Shown one piece after another: positions 8,624-15,454 of a DNA stretch of 23,718 nucleotides. The notes below the pieces were generated by a model that was not told where the DNA came from, searched no databases, and saw only the letters and a list, made by a program, of their open reading frames with translations. Positions within the stretch are counted from its first letter, which is position 1; each line of letters opens with the position of its first letter. The DNA is from Kiritimatiellales bacterium (GTDB lineage: Bacteria; Verrucomicrobiota; Kiritimatiellia; Kiritimatiellales; Pontiellaceae): NCBI GenBank assembly GCA_013042165.1, contig JABDQT010000075.1:1-23718 (forward strand), in the 5' to 3' direction. A program made the translations under genes and the position numbers.

Positions 8624-9355
8624 ATGCAGATGGAAAGACTATCCAAAATCATGGCTTCCCGCGGCATCTGCTCGCGGCGCGAAGCGGATCGCTACATCGA
8701 ACGCGGGCAGGTGCTGGTCGACGGCGAGGTGGTTTCGGAACTGGGAACCAAGGTGTTGCCCGATGTCCGGATCGAGCTGGCCGAAGCCGGGCAGAAGCGT
8801 CAGGCCATGCAGGCCACGTTCCTGCTGAACAAGCCCATCGGCTATGTTTCGGCTCAGCCGGAAGACGGCCACCGACCCGCCAGCGATCTCATTACAAAAA
8901 ACAACCGCTGGAAAACCGACCGGTCGCAACGCACCTTCCACCCCGCCCAGCTCAAGGGTCTGGCACCTGCCGGACGGCTGGACATCGACTCCACCGGGCT
9001 GCTGGTGCTGACGCAGGATGGCCGTATTGCGCGGCGGATCATCGGCGAAGATTCGGACGTCGACAAGGAATACCTCGTGCGCGTCGAGGGACGGCTTTCC
9101 GGTGATGGACTCAAGCTGCTTAATCACGGGCTCAGTCTCGACGGCAAAGCGCTCAAGTCCGCCAAGGTGACCTGGCAGAACAAGGACCAGCTCCGGTTCA
9201 TCCTGCGCGAAGGCAAAAAGCGCCAGATCCGCCGCATGTGCGAACTCGTCGGCCTCAAGGTGGTCGGCCTCAAACGCATCCGCATCGGAAAAGTTGTCCT
9301 CGGCAACCTGCCCGCCGGTCAGTGGCGCTATCTCGGCGATACCGAGCAGTTCTGA
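8624..9355 (+). CDS. rRNA pseudouridine synthase, RsuA/RluB/E/F family
   Basis: This 243-residue protein has an N-terminal S4 RNA-binding domain ([23 protein letters not shown], about residues 3-60). A catalytic domain follows, with [12 protein letters not shown] and the family motif [20 protein letters not shown] (about 114-133). The aspartate in GRLD is the invariant catalytic residue. The C-terminal [23 protein letters not shown] block is also diagnostic. Such enzymes isomerise specific uridines in rRNA. It resembles the RluF-like subgroup, but I cannot assign the target position, so no symbol is given. ATG 8624 and ATG 8630 are both possible starts, and neither has a clear Shine-Dalgarno. 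The sulfatase stop is only eight bases upstream, so read-through transcription is likely. Confidence 0.92.
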   Translation: MQMERLSKIMASRGICSRREADRYIERGQVLVDGEVVSELGTKVLPDVRIELAEAGQKRQAMQATFLLNKPIGYVSAQPEDGHRPASDLITKNNRWKTDRSQRTFHPAQLKGLAPAGRLDIDSTGLLVLTQDGRIARRIIGEDSDVDKEYLVRVEGRLSGDGLKLLNHGLSLDGKALKSAKVTWQNKDQLRFILREGKKRQIRRMCELVGLKVVGLKRIRIGKVVLGNLPAGQWRYLGDTEQF

Positions 9356-9400
9356 TAAAATGGTGTTGCGGATTTCGCCAACCTCTGGAAGCGTGGGGTC

Positions 9401-10003
9401 ATGAAATATTTTCTATTCGATATCGGCAATGTGCTGGTGGACTTCGATTTCAATGTGCTTTGTCAGACCATTGCCGACGCAGCGGGCAGACCGGAGGCCG
9501 TGTTTACTGATCACGATATCGAAATTCACAATGCCAACGAACAGGGATTGATCAGCGATGCCGAATGGGTGGATCACCTGAATGCATCAATGGGGATTTC
9601 GTGGAGCGTTGCGGATCTCACGGCCACCTGGTCGCGCATATTCACGATCAACGAAGCCGGGCGCGGAATGTTTCTGGATGCGGCGGCCTCGGGGGTACCC
9701 GTCTACACGCTCAGTAACATTGCCAAACACCATGTCGACGCCATCGAGAACAACTGGGCCGGGTTTTTTAATGGCGCGGATGGCCTGTTTTTGTCCTATC
9801 AAATCGGTGTGCGCAAACCCCATCCCGATATCTACCGGCATGCACTGAACGAGCTTAATGCCTCCGGCGAGGAGTGCTTCTTCATCGACGACCGGTCGGA
9901 AAATGTCGAATCGGCCCTGGAACTGGGATTCCATGCACACCAGTTCATTCCCGAAAACCATGCCGCCATCCGCGAAGCGGCAAAGGCATTCTTCGGGTGG
10001 TGA
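9401..10003 (+). CDS. HAD-superfamily phosphatase, YihX-like
   Basis: This 200-residue protein matches E. coli YihX (alpha-D-glucose-1-phosphate phosphatase) in length and first motif. Motif I is FDIGNVLVDFDF with nucleophile D7; as in YihX, a GN pair replaces the usual second aspartate of DxD. Motif II is YTLSN (about 103-107), motif III is RKPHPDIY with the lysine, and motif IV is FFIDDRSENVESA. The helical cap lies between motifs I and II, as in subfamily IA. Sugar-phosphate dephosphorylation is expected; the precise substrate is inferred only. GTGGGG precedes ATG 9401. The gene ends convergently with htpG, separated by a hairpin that fills the 66-base gap. Confidence 0.85.
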   Translation: MKYFLFDIGNVLVDFDFNVLCQTIADAAGRPEAVFTDHDIEIHNANEQGLISDAEWVDHLNASMGISWSVADLTATWSRIFTINEAGRGMFLDAAASGVPVYTLSNIAKHHVDAIENNWAGFFNGADGLFLSYQIGVRKPHPDIYRHALNELNASGEECFFIDDRSENVESALELGFHAHQFIPENHAAIREAAKAFFGW

Positions 10004-10009
10004 TGCCCT

Positions 10010-10069
10010 TCGTACTCATCCTCGTTCTCGTAACGAAAAGCCGAGGACGAGTCCGATGGATGAGGACGA
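10010..10069. terminator. Hairpin between converging genes, candidate bidirectional terminator
   Basis: TCGTACTCATCC (from 10010) pairs with GGATGAGGACGA (to 10069), and the arms continue inward through CTCGT/ACGAG. This gives an imperfect stem of about 22 bp around a 15-base loop (10032-10046). It almost exactly fills the space between the HAD stop codon (10001-10003) and the htpG stop codon (10070-10072). There is no T-run on either side, so intrinsic termination is not certain. A dispersed intergenic palindrome is an alternative. Confidence 0.55.
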
Positions 10070-11935
10070 CTATTCTTCCGCCAGCACCTCGTTGAGGCGG
10101 GCGGCAAAGCCGGCGGGATCGTCGAGCTTGGCGCCGGAGGCAATGACGGCCTGGTCGTGCAGCAGCTTCGTCAGTGTTCCCACTTTAGGATCTTTCTTGT
10201 CGGCATCGTAGAGTGCCTGCACCTTCTGAACAACGGGATGTTCAGGGTTGAGCTCCAGCACGCTTTCGCGCTTCGGCACTTCCTGCCCCATGCGGCGCAT
10301 CATTTCCTCGATGTGCGGGCTCATGGAATATTCGTCGCCCACGAGCACGGCGGCGGAATCCTTGAGGCGGGTGGTCAACTTGACTTCCTTGACGCCGTCG
10401 AGCAGGTCCTTGGCAAAGCCGATGAAGCCCTTGAACTGCTTCTCCTCTTTCTTCAGCTTTTCCGCATCCTCCTCGAGGTCACCTTTGTTCACGGCCTTGA
10501 GTTTCTTCCCTTTGTATTCCATCAGCTGAGGAATCACAAAGTCGTCAATCGGATCGATCATCAGCAGGACTTCCTTGCCGTCGGCCTTGAAAGACTCGAG
10601 GTAAGGGGAGTTTTCGATGGATGTGCGGTTTTCGCCGGCGAGGTAGAGGATCTCCTCCTGCCCGTCGGCCATGTTTTCGACATAGTCGGCCAGGCAGGTT
10701 TTTTCGCCAGACTCCTTGGCCGTGGTTTCGAATAGCAGCAGGTCGGCAATCTTTTCCTTATTTTCCCAATCAGACTGCAACCCCTCCTTGAGGATGGTGC
10801 TGAACTCCTCGTGGAACTTGAGGAACTTGTCGTAGTTCTTGGTTTTCATCTGCGCCAGCGTCTTCAGGACGCGGCCGACGAGGTTTTTGCGGATCTTGTC
10901 CAGCATCGGGTTTTCCTGCAGAATCTCGCGCGAGACGTTCAGCGGGAGGTCGGAGGAGTCGACCACACCCTTCACAAAACGGAGATACCCCGGCAGCAGG
11001 TTGTCAAATTCGTTGCTGATGAAGACGCGTTGAACGTACAGGTTCAGGTGTGCCTTCGGATCATTATTCATCATCATGTCGAACGGCTTGGCTTCGGGAA
11101 TAAAGAGCAGGGCCTTAAATTCGATCGCGCCCTCGGCGTTGTAGTGGATCGTTTCGGCCGGGTCGGCCATGTCGTGCGAGATATGCTTGTAGAACTCGGC
11201 ATATTCCTCGGCCTTGATTTCGCTTTTCTGGCGCAGCCAGATCGCCTTCTGCGTGTTGATCTGTTCTTCCTTCTCCTCTTCGGTGCCTTTTTCCTCGTCC
11301 TTTTCAGTCGTAAAAAGAACGACCGGGTGTTCGAGGAAGTCGGAGAATTTTTTGACGGTGGAGCGGATGGTCCACTCGTCCAGATATTCCTCGGCATCCT
11401 CCTTCAGGTGAAGGGTGATATCGGTGCCGCGATGTGCCTTGTCGGCGTCGGATAGCGTGAAGCTGCCGGTGCCGGTCGATTCCCATTTAACCGCCTCTTC
11501 GCCATGCGCCTTGGAAACGACCGTCACATTGTCGGCCACCATGAACGAGGCATAGAACCCGACACCGAACTGGCCGATCAGTTCCGGATTGTTCTCGGCG
11601 CCGATCTCCTTCGCCCGGGCCAGGAAGGCCTTCGTGCCGGAGTGGGCGATGGTGCCGAGGTTTTCAACCACCTGCTCGCGCGACATGCCGATGCCGTTAT
11701 CGGAAATCGTCAGCGTCTTGGCCTCCTTGTCGGCGCGGATGGAGATCTTCCAGTCCGCTTCCCCGTCGAGCAGTTCCGGATTGTTCAGCCCTTCGAAGCG
11801 CACCTTGTCGATCGCGTCGCAGGCATTGGAAATCAGCTCGCGCAGAAACACTTCCCGATGCGAATAGAGCGAGTGAGTGATCAGATGCAGCAGCTGTTCG
11901 AGTTCGGTCTTAAATTTCATGGTTTTCTTGGTCAT
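10070..11935 (-). CDS. htpG: Molecular chaperone HtpG (Hsp90)
   Basis: This 621-residue product is a full-length bacterial Hsp90, a cytoplasmic ATP-dependent homodimeric chaperone. The N-terminal GHKL ATPase motifs are complete: ELISNACDAIDK (33-44; catalytic E33, Mg-ligand N37), SDNGIGMS (78-85; D79), GTIAHSGTKAF (94-104) and IGQFGVGFYASFMV (120-133). The middle domain carries SREILQENP, with the catalytic-loop arginine. The C-terminal dimerisation domain runs to the end. AAGGAG lies eight bases before the ATG at 11935. Upstream, queA is on the same strand with an 80-base gap holding a TATAAC (11965-11960) that could be a -10 element for its own promoter. I see no CCCCAT-type heat-shock box. 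Confidence 0.97.
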   Translation of the reverse strand: MTKKTMKFKTELEQLLHLITHSLYSHREVFLRELISNACDAIDKVRFEGLNNPELLDGEADWKISIRADKEAKTLTISDNGIGMSREQVVENLGTIAHSGTKAFLARAKEIGAENNPELIGQFGVGFYASFMVADNVTVVSKAHGEEAVKWESTGTGSFTLSDADKAHRGTDITLHLKEDAEEYLDEWTIRSTVKKFSDFLEHPVVLFTTEKDEEKGTEEEKEEQINTQKAIWLRQKSEIKAEEYAEFYKHISHDMADPAETIHYNAEGAIEFKALLFIPEAKPFDMMMNNDPKAHLNLYVQRVFISNEFDNLLPGYLRFVKGVVDSSDLPLNVSREILQENPMLDKIRKNLVGRVLKTLAQMKTKNYDKFLKFHEEFSTILKEGLQSDWENKEKIADLLLFETTAKESGEKTCLADYVENMADGQEEILYLAGENRTSIENSPYLESFKADGKEVLLMIDPIDDFVIPQLMEYKGKKLKAVNKGDLEEDAEKLKKEEKQFKGFIGFAKDLLDGVKEVKLTTRLKDSAAVLVGDEYSMSPHIEEMMRRMGQEVPKRESVLELNPEHPVVQKVQALYDADKKDPKVGTLTKLLHDQAVIASGAKLDDPAGFAARLNEVLAEE

Positions 11936-11988
11936 TGAAGGAGTCTCCTTGATCTGTTTGTTATAAAAGCAGGCGCGAAACTACGAAA

Positions 11989-12012
11989 GCAGGCAACACG
12001 TTTCAAGCCTGC
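11989..12012 (-). terminator. Weak hairpin between queA and htpG
   Basis: GCAGGC and GCCTGC form a six-base-pair stem around a 12-base loop just after the queA stop on the minus strand, followed by CTTTCG rather than a long T-run. A further AAAGCAGGC copy lies at 11967-11975. This may attenuate transcription from queA into htpG, but the signal is weak. Confidence 0.25.
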
Positions 12013-12015
12013 GGT

Positions 12016-13140
12016 TTAAAGAATCAGCATGCAGTCGCCATAGCTGAAAAATCGGTAGTTTTCCTGTACGGCGGTTTCATAGGCCTTGAGCATGAGTTCA
12101 CGTCCGGCGAAGGCCGACATCATCATCAGGAGCGTCGATTTGGGCAGGTGAAAGTTGGTGAGGATGACGTCGACGTTTTGGAAATCGCAGGGCGGATAAA
12201 TGAAAATGTTGGTCGCGCCTTCGGCTGCCTGAATCGGCACGACCGATTCCAGCGTGCGGACGCTGGTGGAGCCGACGGCGACGATGCGCCCTCCGGCGGC
12301 CTTGGCGGCGTTGATGATCTTCGCGGCTTCTTCGGAAACCGCATAGCGCTCGTGATGCATTTCGTGGTCGGTGATGATGTCCGCTGAAACCGGGCGGAAG
12401 GTACCCAGGCCGACGTGCAGCGTCAGTTCGGCTTTTTTAACGCCCTGCTTTTCCAGTGCCTGAAAGAGATCCGGAGTAAAGTGCAGGCCGGCGGTGGGGG
12501 CGGCGGCCGCACCCGGCTCAGAGGCATAGACCGTCTGGTAGCGTTTTTTATCCTCCTCGATTTGTTCAGGCGTCTGTGCCTTGCGGTCGATGTACGGGGG
12601 CAGGGGAGGCACGCCCTCTTCATCGAGGATTTCCATCAGCGGCCGATCGGACGTGATCTTGAGTACAGCTTCGCCCTGCTCGCCGTCATGGAGCATGGTG
12701 GCCGTTGCCTTGCCGGAGCAGAGCGATAAAGAATCTCCAACCTTGGGACGGCGCGAGGTTTTCATGAGGACTTTCCACTCCTCTTGCGACGGGTAGGGCG
12801 GTGTGTCCCCACACCGCCGCGGACGGCCACGCAATGCGTGGCAAGCTGTGGAGCTTGTCCCGCTCAAGCGGGAAGCCGTCCCGACCTCCTCCAGCAGCAG
12901 CAGTTCGATTTTTCCGCCAGAGGCTTTTTGGCCGAAAACCCGGGCGGGAATGACTTTGGTATTGTTAAGCACCAGCACATCGGGCGCGTGAAGATAGTCG
13001 ACGATGTCGGTAATCGTCCTGTGCTCAATCTGCCCGGATGCGCGGTGCAGCACCATCATGCGCGCCAGCTCGCGCCGTTCGGGCGGATGCTGGGCAATCA
13101 GCTCCGGTGGCAGATCATAGTTGAACAGGTCCGTTTTCAT
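12016..13140 (-). CDS. queA: tRNA ribosyltransferase-isomerase QueA, with an in-frame palindromic insertion
   Basis: QueA transfers and isomerises the ribosyl part of S-adenosylmethionine onto preQ1-tRNA to give epoxyqueuosine. From ATG 13140 (MKTDLFNYDLP, the usual family start) the product is 374 residues, against about 340-356 normally. Conserved segments include LIAQHPPERRE, VLNNTKVIPARVFG (57-70), SGGKIELLLLE, YQTVYASEPGAAAAPTAGLHF, TLHVGLGTFRPV, MHHERY, GSTSVRTLE and TNFHLPKSTLLMM. The excess length is a block at about residues 87-119, rich in Arg, Gly, Ser, Thr and Pro, between KIELLLLEEV and EEWKVLMKTSRRPKVGD. It is encoded by a palindrome-rich 96-base element. All family motifs on both sides stay in frame, so the protein is probably made and may be functional. 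The Shine-Dalgarno is weak (GAAAG). htpG lies downstream on the same strand. Confidence 0.95.
   Translation of the reverse strand: MKTDLFNYDLPPELIAQHPPERRELARMMVLHRASGQIEHRTITDIVDYLHAPDVLVLNNTKVIPARVFGQKASGGKIELLLLEEVGTASRLSGTSSTACHALRGRPRRCGDTPPYPSQEEWKVLMKTSRRPKVGDSLSLCSGKATATMLHDGEQGEAVLKITSDRPLMEILDEEGVPPLPPYIDRKAQTPEQIEEDKKRYQTVYASEPGAAAAPTAGLHFTPDLFQALEKQGVKKAELTLHVGLGTFRPVSADIITDHEMHHERYAVSEEAAKIINAAKAAGGRIVAVGSTSVRTLESVVPIQAAEGATNIFIYPPCDFQNVDVILTNFHLPKSTLLMMMSAFAGRELMLKAYETAVQENYRFFSYGDCMLIL
12791..12886. repeat. 96-bp palindromic element inserted in frame in queA
   Basis: The element starts GGGTAGGGCGG and ends CCGTCCCGACC, imperfect inverted ends. Inside are three nested palindromes: GGCGGTGTG-TCCC-CACACCGCC, CACGCAATGCGTG and TCCCGCT-CA-AGCGGGA. 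Its length is 32 codons, so the queA frame is kept. The hexamer CTCCTC occurs on both sides (12778-12783 and 12886-12891), 108 bases apart, possibly a target duplication or simply repeated Glu-Glu codons. The structure is unlike coding sequence and resembles small non-autonomous palindromic elements such as Rickettsia palindromic elements. I see no second copy in this window. Confidence 0.75.
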
Positions 13141-13194
13141 TGGGTCGCTTTCAAAAATCTGCCGAAGGATACGTAACCACCGAAGGAAATAAAG

Positions 13195-13308
13195 ATGAAA
13201 TCGTGCATGACTTTGAGGTGCAGGCAGGCTTTTACGCTGATTGAACATGTCGCTGTAATCAGCATCATCGGCATTCTTTTCACCTTGGTTTCGGTACTGG
13301 AGCCCTAA
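13195..13308 (+). CDS. Tiny prepilin-like peptide (37 residues), possible remnant of a type IV pilin/pseudopilin gene
   Basis: ATG 13195 opens a 37-codon ORF with AAGGA seven bases upstream. The peptide begins MKSCMTLRCRQ, basic and short, then AFTLIEHVAVISIIGILFTL. This is the class III signal of type IV prepilins and pseudopilins: a cleavage site before FTLIE, the +5 glutamate and a hydrophobic helix. Position -1 is alanine instead of the usual glycine, and His replaces the common Leu after E5. Translation stops at TAA 13306-13308 right after the helix, with no globular pilin domain; the following in-frame codons do not restore one. It could be a degenerate pseudopilin or a genuine micro-pilin-like peptide. 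It is divergent from queA (54 bases) and 80 bases upstream of purD. Confidence 0.5.
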   Translation: MKSCMTLRCRQAFTLIEHVAVISIIGILFTLVSVLEP

Positions 13309-13329
13309 ATACGTAAAAAACGTTTTTCA

Positions 13330-13368
13330 TCAAAACCTCCGTTGGGTATGTTCCGCGGAGGTTTTTGA
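13330..13368 (+). terminator. Hairpin upstream of purD: terminator or attenuator
   Basis: TCAAAACCTCCG (13330-13341) pairs with CGGAGGTTTTTGA (13356-13368), with one extra T, around a 14-base loop. The right arm ends in TTTTT and is followed by GATTTT, giving a terminator-like outline on the plus strand. A separate perfect palindrome AAAAACGTTTTT lies at 13316-13327. The purD Shine-Dalgarno AAGGAG (13377-13382) begins only nine bases after the hairpin. It may end transcription of the prepilin-like ORF or regulate purD. No known purine riboswitch core is evident. Confidence 0.55.
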
Positions 13369-13388
13369 TTTTGAGCAAGGAGACATAA

Positions 13389-14672
13389 ATGAAAGTTTTG
13401 GTGGTTGGAAACGGCGGGCGGGAGCACACGCTCGCATGGAAGCTGGCGAACGACAGCGCCAAGCCGGAAATTTTCTGCACCCCGGGTAATGCGGGCACGG
13501 CGGAACTGGGCACCAACCTCGCCTTCGGGGCCGGCGATGTCGACGGCATCAAGGGCTGGTGCATTGCCAACCAGCCGGATCTGGTAGTGATCGGCCCCGA
13601 AGCCCCGCTTTGCGCCGGGCTTACCGACCTGCTTGAAGCCGAGGGAATCCGTGTGTTCGGTCCGTCCGGGGCGGCCGCCGAGCTGGAAGGCAGCAAACAG
13701 TTTGCCAAGGAAATCATGAAGGCGGCCGGGGTGCCGACCTCCGCCTATGAGACCTTCACCGATCCCGAGGCCGCCTGCGAATATGTTCGCGAACGCGGAG
13801 CCCCGATCGTCATCAAGGCCGACGGGCTGGCAGCGGGCAAGGGGGTGACCGTGGCCGAGACGGTCGATCAGGCCGAGGCGGCGATCCGCGATGCGCTGGA
13901 AGGCAATGCCTTCGGGGATGCCGGAAGCCGCGTGGTGATCGAAGATTTTCTGATCGGCGAAGAGGCCTCCATTTTGGCACTGATCGACGGCGAAAACGTG
14001 GTGATGCTGGCTTCCTCGCAGGATCACAAGCGCATCTTCGAAAAAGATGAAGGGCCTAATACCGGTGGGATGGGCGCCTATTCTCCGGCCTCGATCGTTA
14101 CAGAATCGGTTTTGAAAAAAGTGAAGGAAGAGATCTACGACCGCACGCTGGCCGAGCTGAAGAAGCGCGGTATTGTCTACAAGGGTGTGCTGTATGCCGG
14201 GCTGATGATCGACGATGGCCAGCCGAGCGTCGTCGAATTCAACTGCCGCTTCGGCGATCCGGAAACGCAGGCCGTGCTGGCACGCTGGGACGGCGACATG
14301 CTTCCGGCGATCAACGCCGTGATCGACGGCAGCCTGAGCGAGGGCCTGATCCGCTGGAAGCCGGAGCACAGCGTCTGCGTGGTCATGGTGGCGGGCGGAT
14401 ATCCGGGGAATTATGAGAAGGGCAACGTGATTGAAAACCTCGATGAGGCCAACGCAGTCGCGGACACCGTTGTGTTCCATGCCGGCACCGCGCTCGATGG
14501 AGACAAGGTCGTGACGGCCGGTGGACGTGTGCTGGGCATCACCTCGCTCGGCAAGGATTTACCGGATGCGCTTTCCAAGGCCTATATCGCCGTCGAAACC
14601 ATCAGCTTCAAGGATGCTTTTTATAGAAACGACATCGCTCACCGTGAACTAAGGAGACTGGAAAATGGCTAA
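13389..14672 (+). CDS. purD: Phosphoribosylamine--glycine ligase (GARS)
   Basis: PurD joins phosphoribosylamine and glycine with ATP to form GAR, the second step of purine synthesis, in the cytoplasm. The 427-residue length is standard. Visible signatures are the N-domain start VLVVGNGGREHTLAWKL (3-19), DLVVIGPEAPLCAGL, the ATP-grasp segment VIKADGLAAGKGVTVAE, GPNTGGMGAYSPA, and the metal-ligand block VVEFNCRFGDPETQ. AAGGAG lies six bases before ATG 13389. The last eight bases overlap the start of purE, indicating translational coupling. A hairpin immediately upstream may control expression. Confidence 0.97.
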   Translation: MKVLVVGNGGREHTLAWKLANDSAKPEIFCTPGNAGTAELGTNLAFGAGDVDGIKGWCIANQPDLVVIGPEAPLCAGLTDLLEAEGIRVFGPSGAAAELEGSKQFAKEIMKAAGVPTSAYETFTDPEAACEYVRERGAPIVIKADGLAAGKGVTVAETVDQAEAAIRDALEGNAFGDAGSRVVIEDFLIGEEASILALIDGENVVMLASSQDHKRIFEKDEGPNTGGMGAYSPASIVTESVLKKVKEEIYDRTLAELKKRGIVYKGVLYAGLMIDDGQPSVVEFNCRFGDPETQAVLARWDGDMLPAINAVIDGSLSEGLIRWKPEHSVCVVMVAGGYPGNYEKGNVIENLDEANAVADTVVFHAGTALDGDKVVTAGGRVLGITSLGKDLPDALSKAYIAVETISFKDAFYRNDIAHRELRRLENG

Positions 14673-15177
14673 GAAGAAACCAACCGTTGCAATTGTTATG
14701 GGCAGTAAGACCGACTGGCCCGTAATGGAGTACACTCGAAACACACTCAAGGAGTTCGGCATCGAGAGCACCGTCAAGGTGATGTCGGCGCACCGTACCC
14801 CCCATGAAGCGTGCGAGTTTGCCGAAGGCGCGCAGAAAAACGGATATAAAGTAATCATCGGCGCAGCAGGCGGTGCGGCGCACCTGTGTGGTGTGTTGGC
14901 TGCACATACGATTCTTCCCGTGGTCGGTGTACCCGTCAAAGGCTGGTCGCTCGACGGAATGGATTCGCTGCTTTCAACCGTTCAGATGCCGAAGGGGATT
15001 CCCGTGGCAACCGTTGCAATTGGCAAGGCCGGAGCCATCAATGCCGCTATTCTGGCTGTGCAGATCATGGCCGTGGGCGACGCCGTGCTGCGCCGCAAGC
15101 TGGTTTCATTCAAGAAGAACATGACCAAGGATGTTCTCAAGGCGGATGCCGAACTCCAGAAGGAACTGGATGCATAG
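14665..15177 (+). CDS. purE: N5-carboxyaminoimidazole ribonucleotide mutase, class I PurE
   Basis: PurE converts N5-CAIR to CAIR in de novo purine synthesis and normally forms octamers. The 170-residue product has MGSKTDW (12-18), MSAHRTP (40-46, catalytic H43), a glycine/alanine-rich GAAGGAAHLCGVLA loop, and VGVPVKGWSLDGMDSLLSTV followed by the VQMPKGIPVATVAIGKAGAINAA block. This is close to bacterial class I PurE. A purK-type synthetase, the usual partner, is not in this window. ATG 14665 lies inside the end of purD with AGGAG about nine bases upstream. A strong terminator follows. Confidence 0.96.
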   Translation: MAKKKPTVAIVMGSKTDWPVMEYTRNTLKEFGIESTVKVMSAHRTPHEACEFAEGAQKNGYKVIIGAAGGAAHLCGVLAAHTILPVVGVPVKGWSLDGMDSLLSTVQMPKGIPVATVAIGKAGAINAAILAVQIMAVGDAVLRRKLVSFKKNMTKDVLKADAELQKELDA

Positions 15178-15206
15178 TTCCTAGCGAGCCATAGGCAATC
15201 CGAGAG

Positions 15207-15241
15207 ATCCAATGGCCGGTTTTCCGGCCGTTGGATTTTTT
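15207..15241 (+). terminator. Intrinsic terminator of purDE
   Basis: ATCCAATGGCCGG (15207-15219) pairs with CCGGCCGTTGGAT (15224-15236) around a TTTT loop. This makes a 13-base-pair stem with one G-T pair, followed by six Ts. It lies 30 bases after the purE stop, a textbook rho-independent terminator. It also lies just beyond the end of the converging DUF2892 gene. Confidence 0.92.
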
Positions 15242-15248
15242 GTACCGG

Positions 15249-15437
15249 TTACTTTTCCACTCCGAATTTGGCAAGGATGTTTTCCATCAGGCACCACTTC
15301 GTAATGCCCGACTGAAGCAGGTTGGCACCCACGAAGACGGTGAACCAGAGCCACTTCGGGTTGACGAAGTGGGCGAGCGCCAGCGAGATTAGAATCAGCG
15401 TGCCGGCGATGACGCGAATCATGTGTTCCATTTTCAT
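15249..15437 (-). CDS. Small DUF2892 inner-membrane protein
   Basis: The 62-residue product matches the DUF2892 family, related to the membrane domain of YgaP. It has a short N-terminus (MKMEHMIRVIAG), two hydrophobic helices (TLILISLALAHFV and WLWFTVFVGANLLQSGI), then a Cys-containing WCLMENILAKFGV end. Family members often have CP in this position; here the cysteine is followed by Leu. Function is not established. GAGGAG lies eight bases before the ATG. It follows the GH18-like gene by 17 bases, so the two are likely cotranscribed. Confidence 0.85.
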   Translation of the reverse strand: MKMEHMIRVIAGTLILISLALAHFVNPKWLWFTVFVGANLLQSGITKWCLMENILAKFGVEK

Positions 15438-15454
15438 TGTTCAGCTCCTCGTTT

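Noticed and set aside
11936..12015. Sigma-32-type heat-shock promoter before htpG
   Set aside because: A CTTGAAA-like stretch is present, but no CCCCAT-type -10 box lies at the proper distance.
13141..13248. Extension of QueA by 36 residues at the N-terminus
   Set aside because: The extra residues do not match the family, whose proteins start at MKTDLF-like sequence. The extension would also overlap the small divergent ORF at 13195-13308.
13141..13388. Purine riboswitch in the purD leader
   Set aside because: The region has a simple hairpin and a small ORF, but I could not find the three-way-junction core of known purine riboswitches.
13305..14480. Long minus-strand open frame (391 codons) opposite purD
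   Set aside because: purD is unmistakable on the plus strand. The antisense frame shows no family motif and no ribosome binding site.
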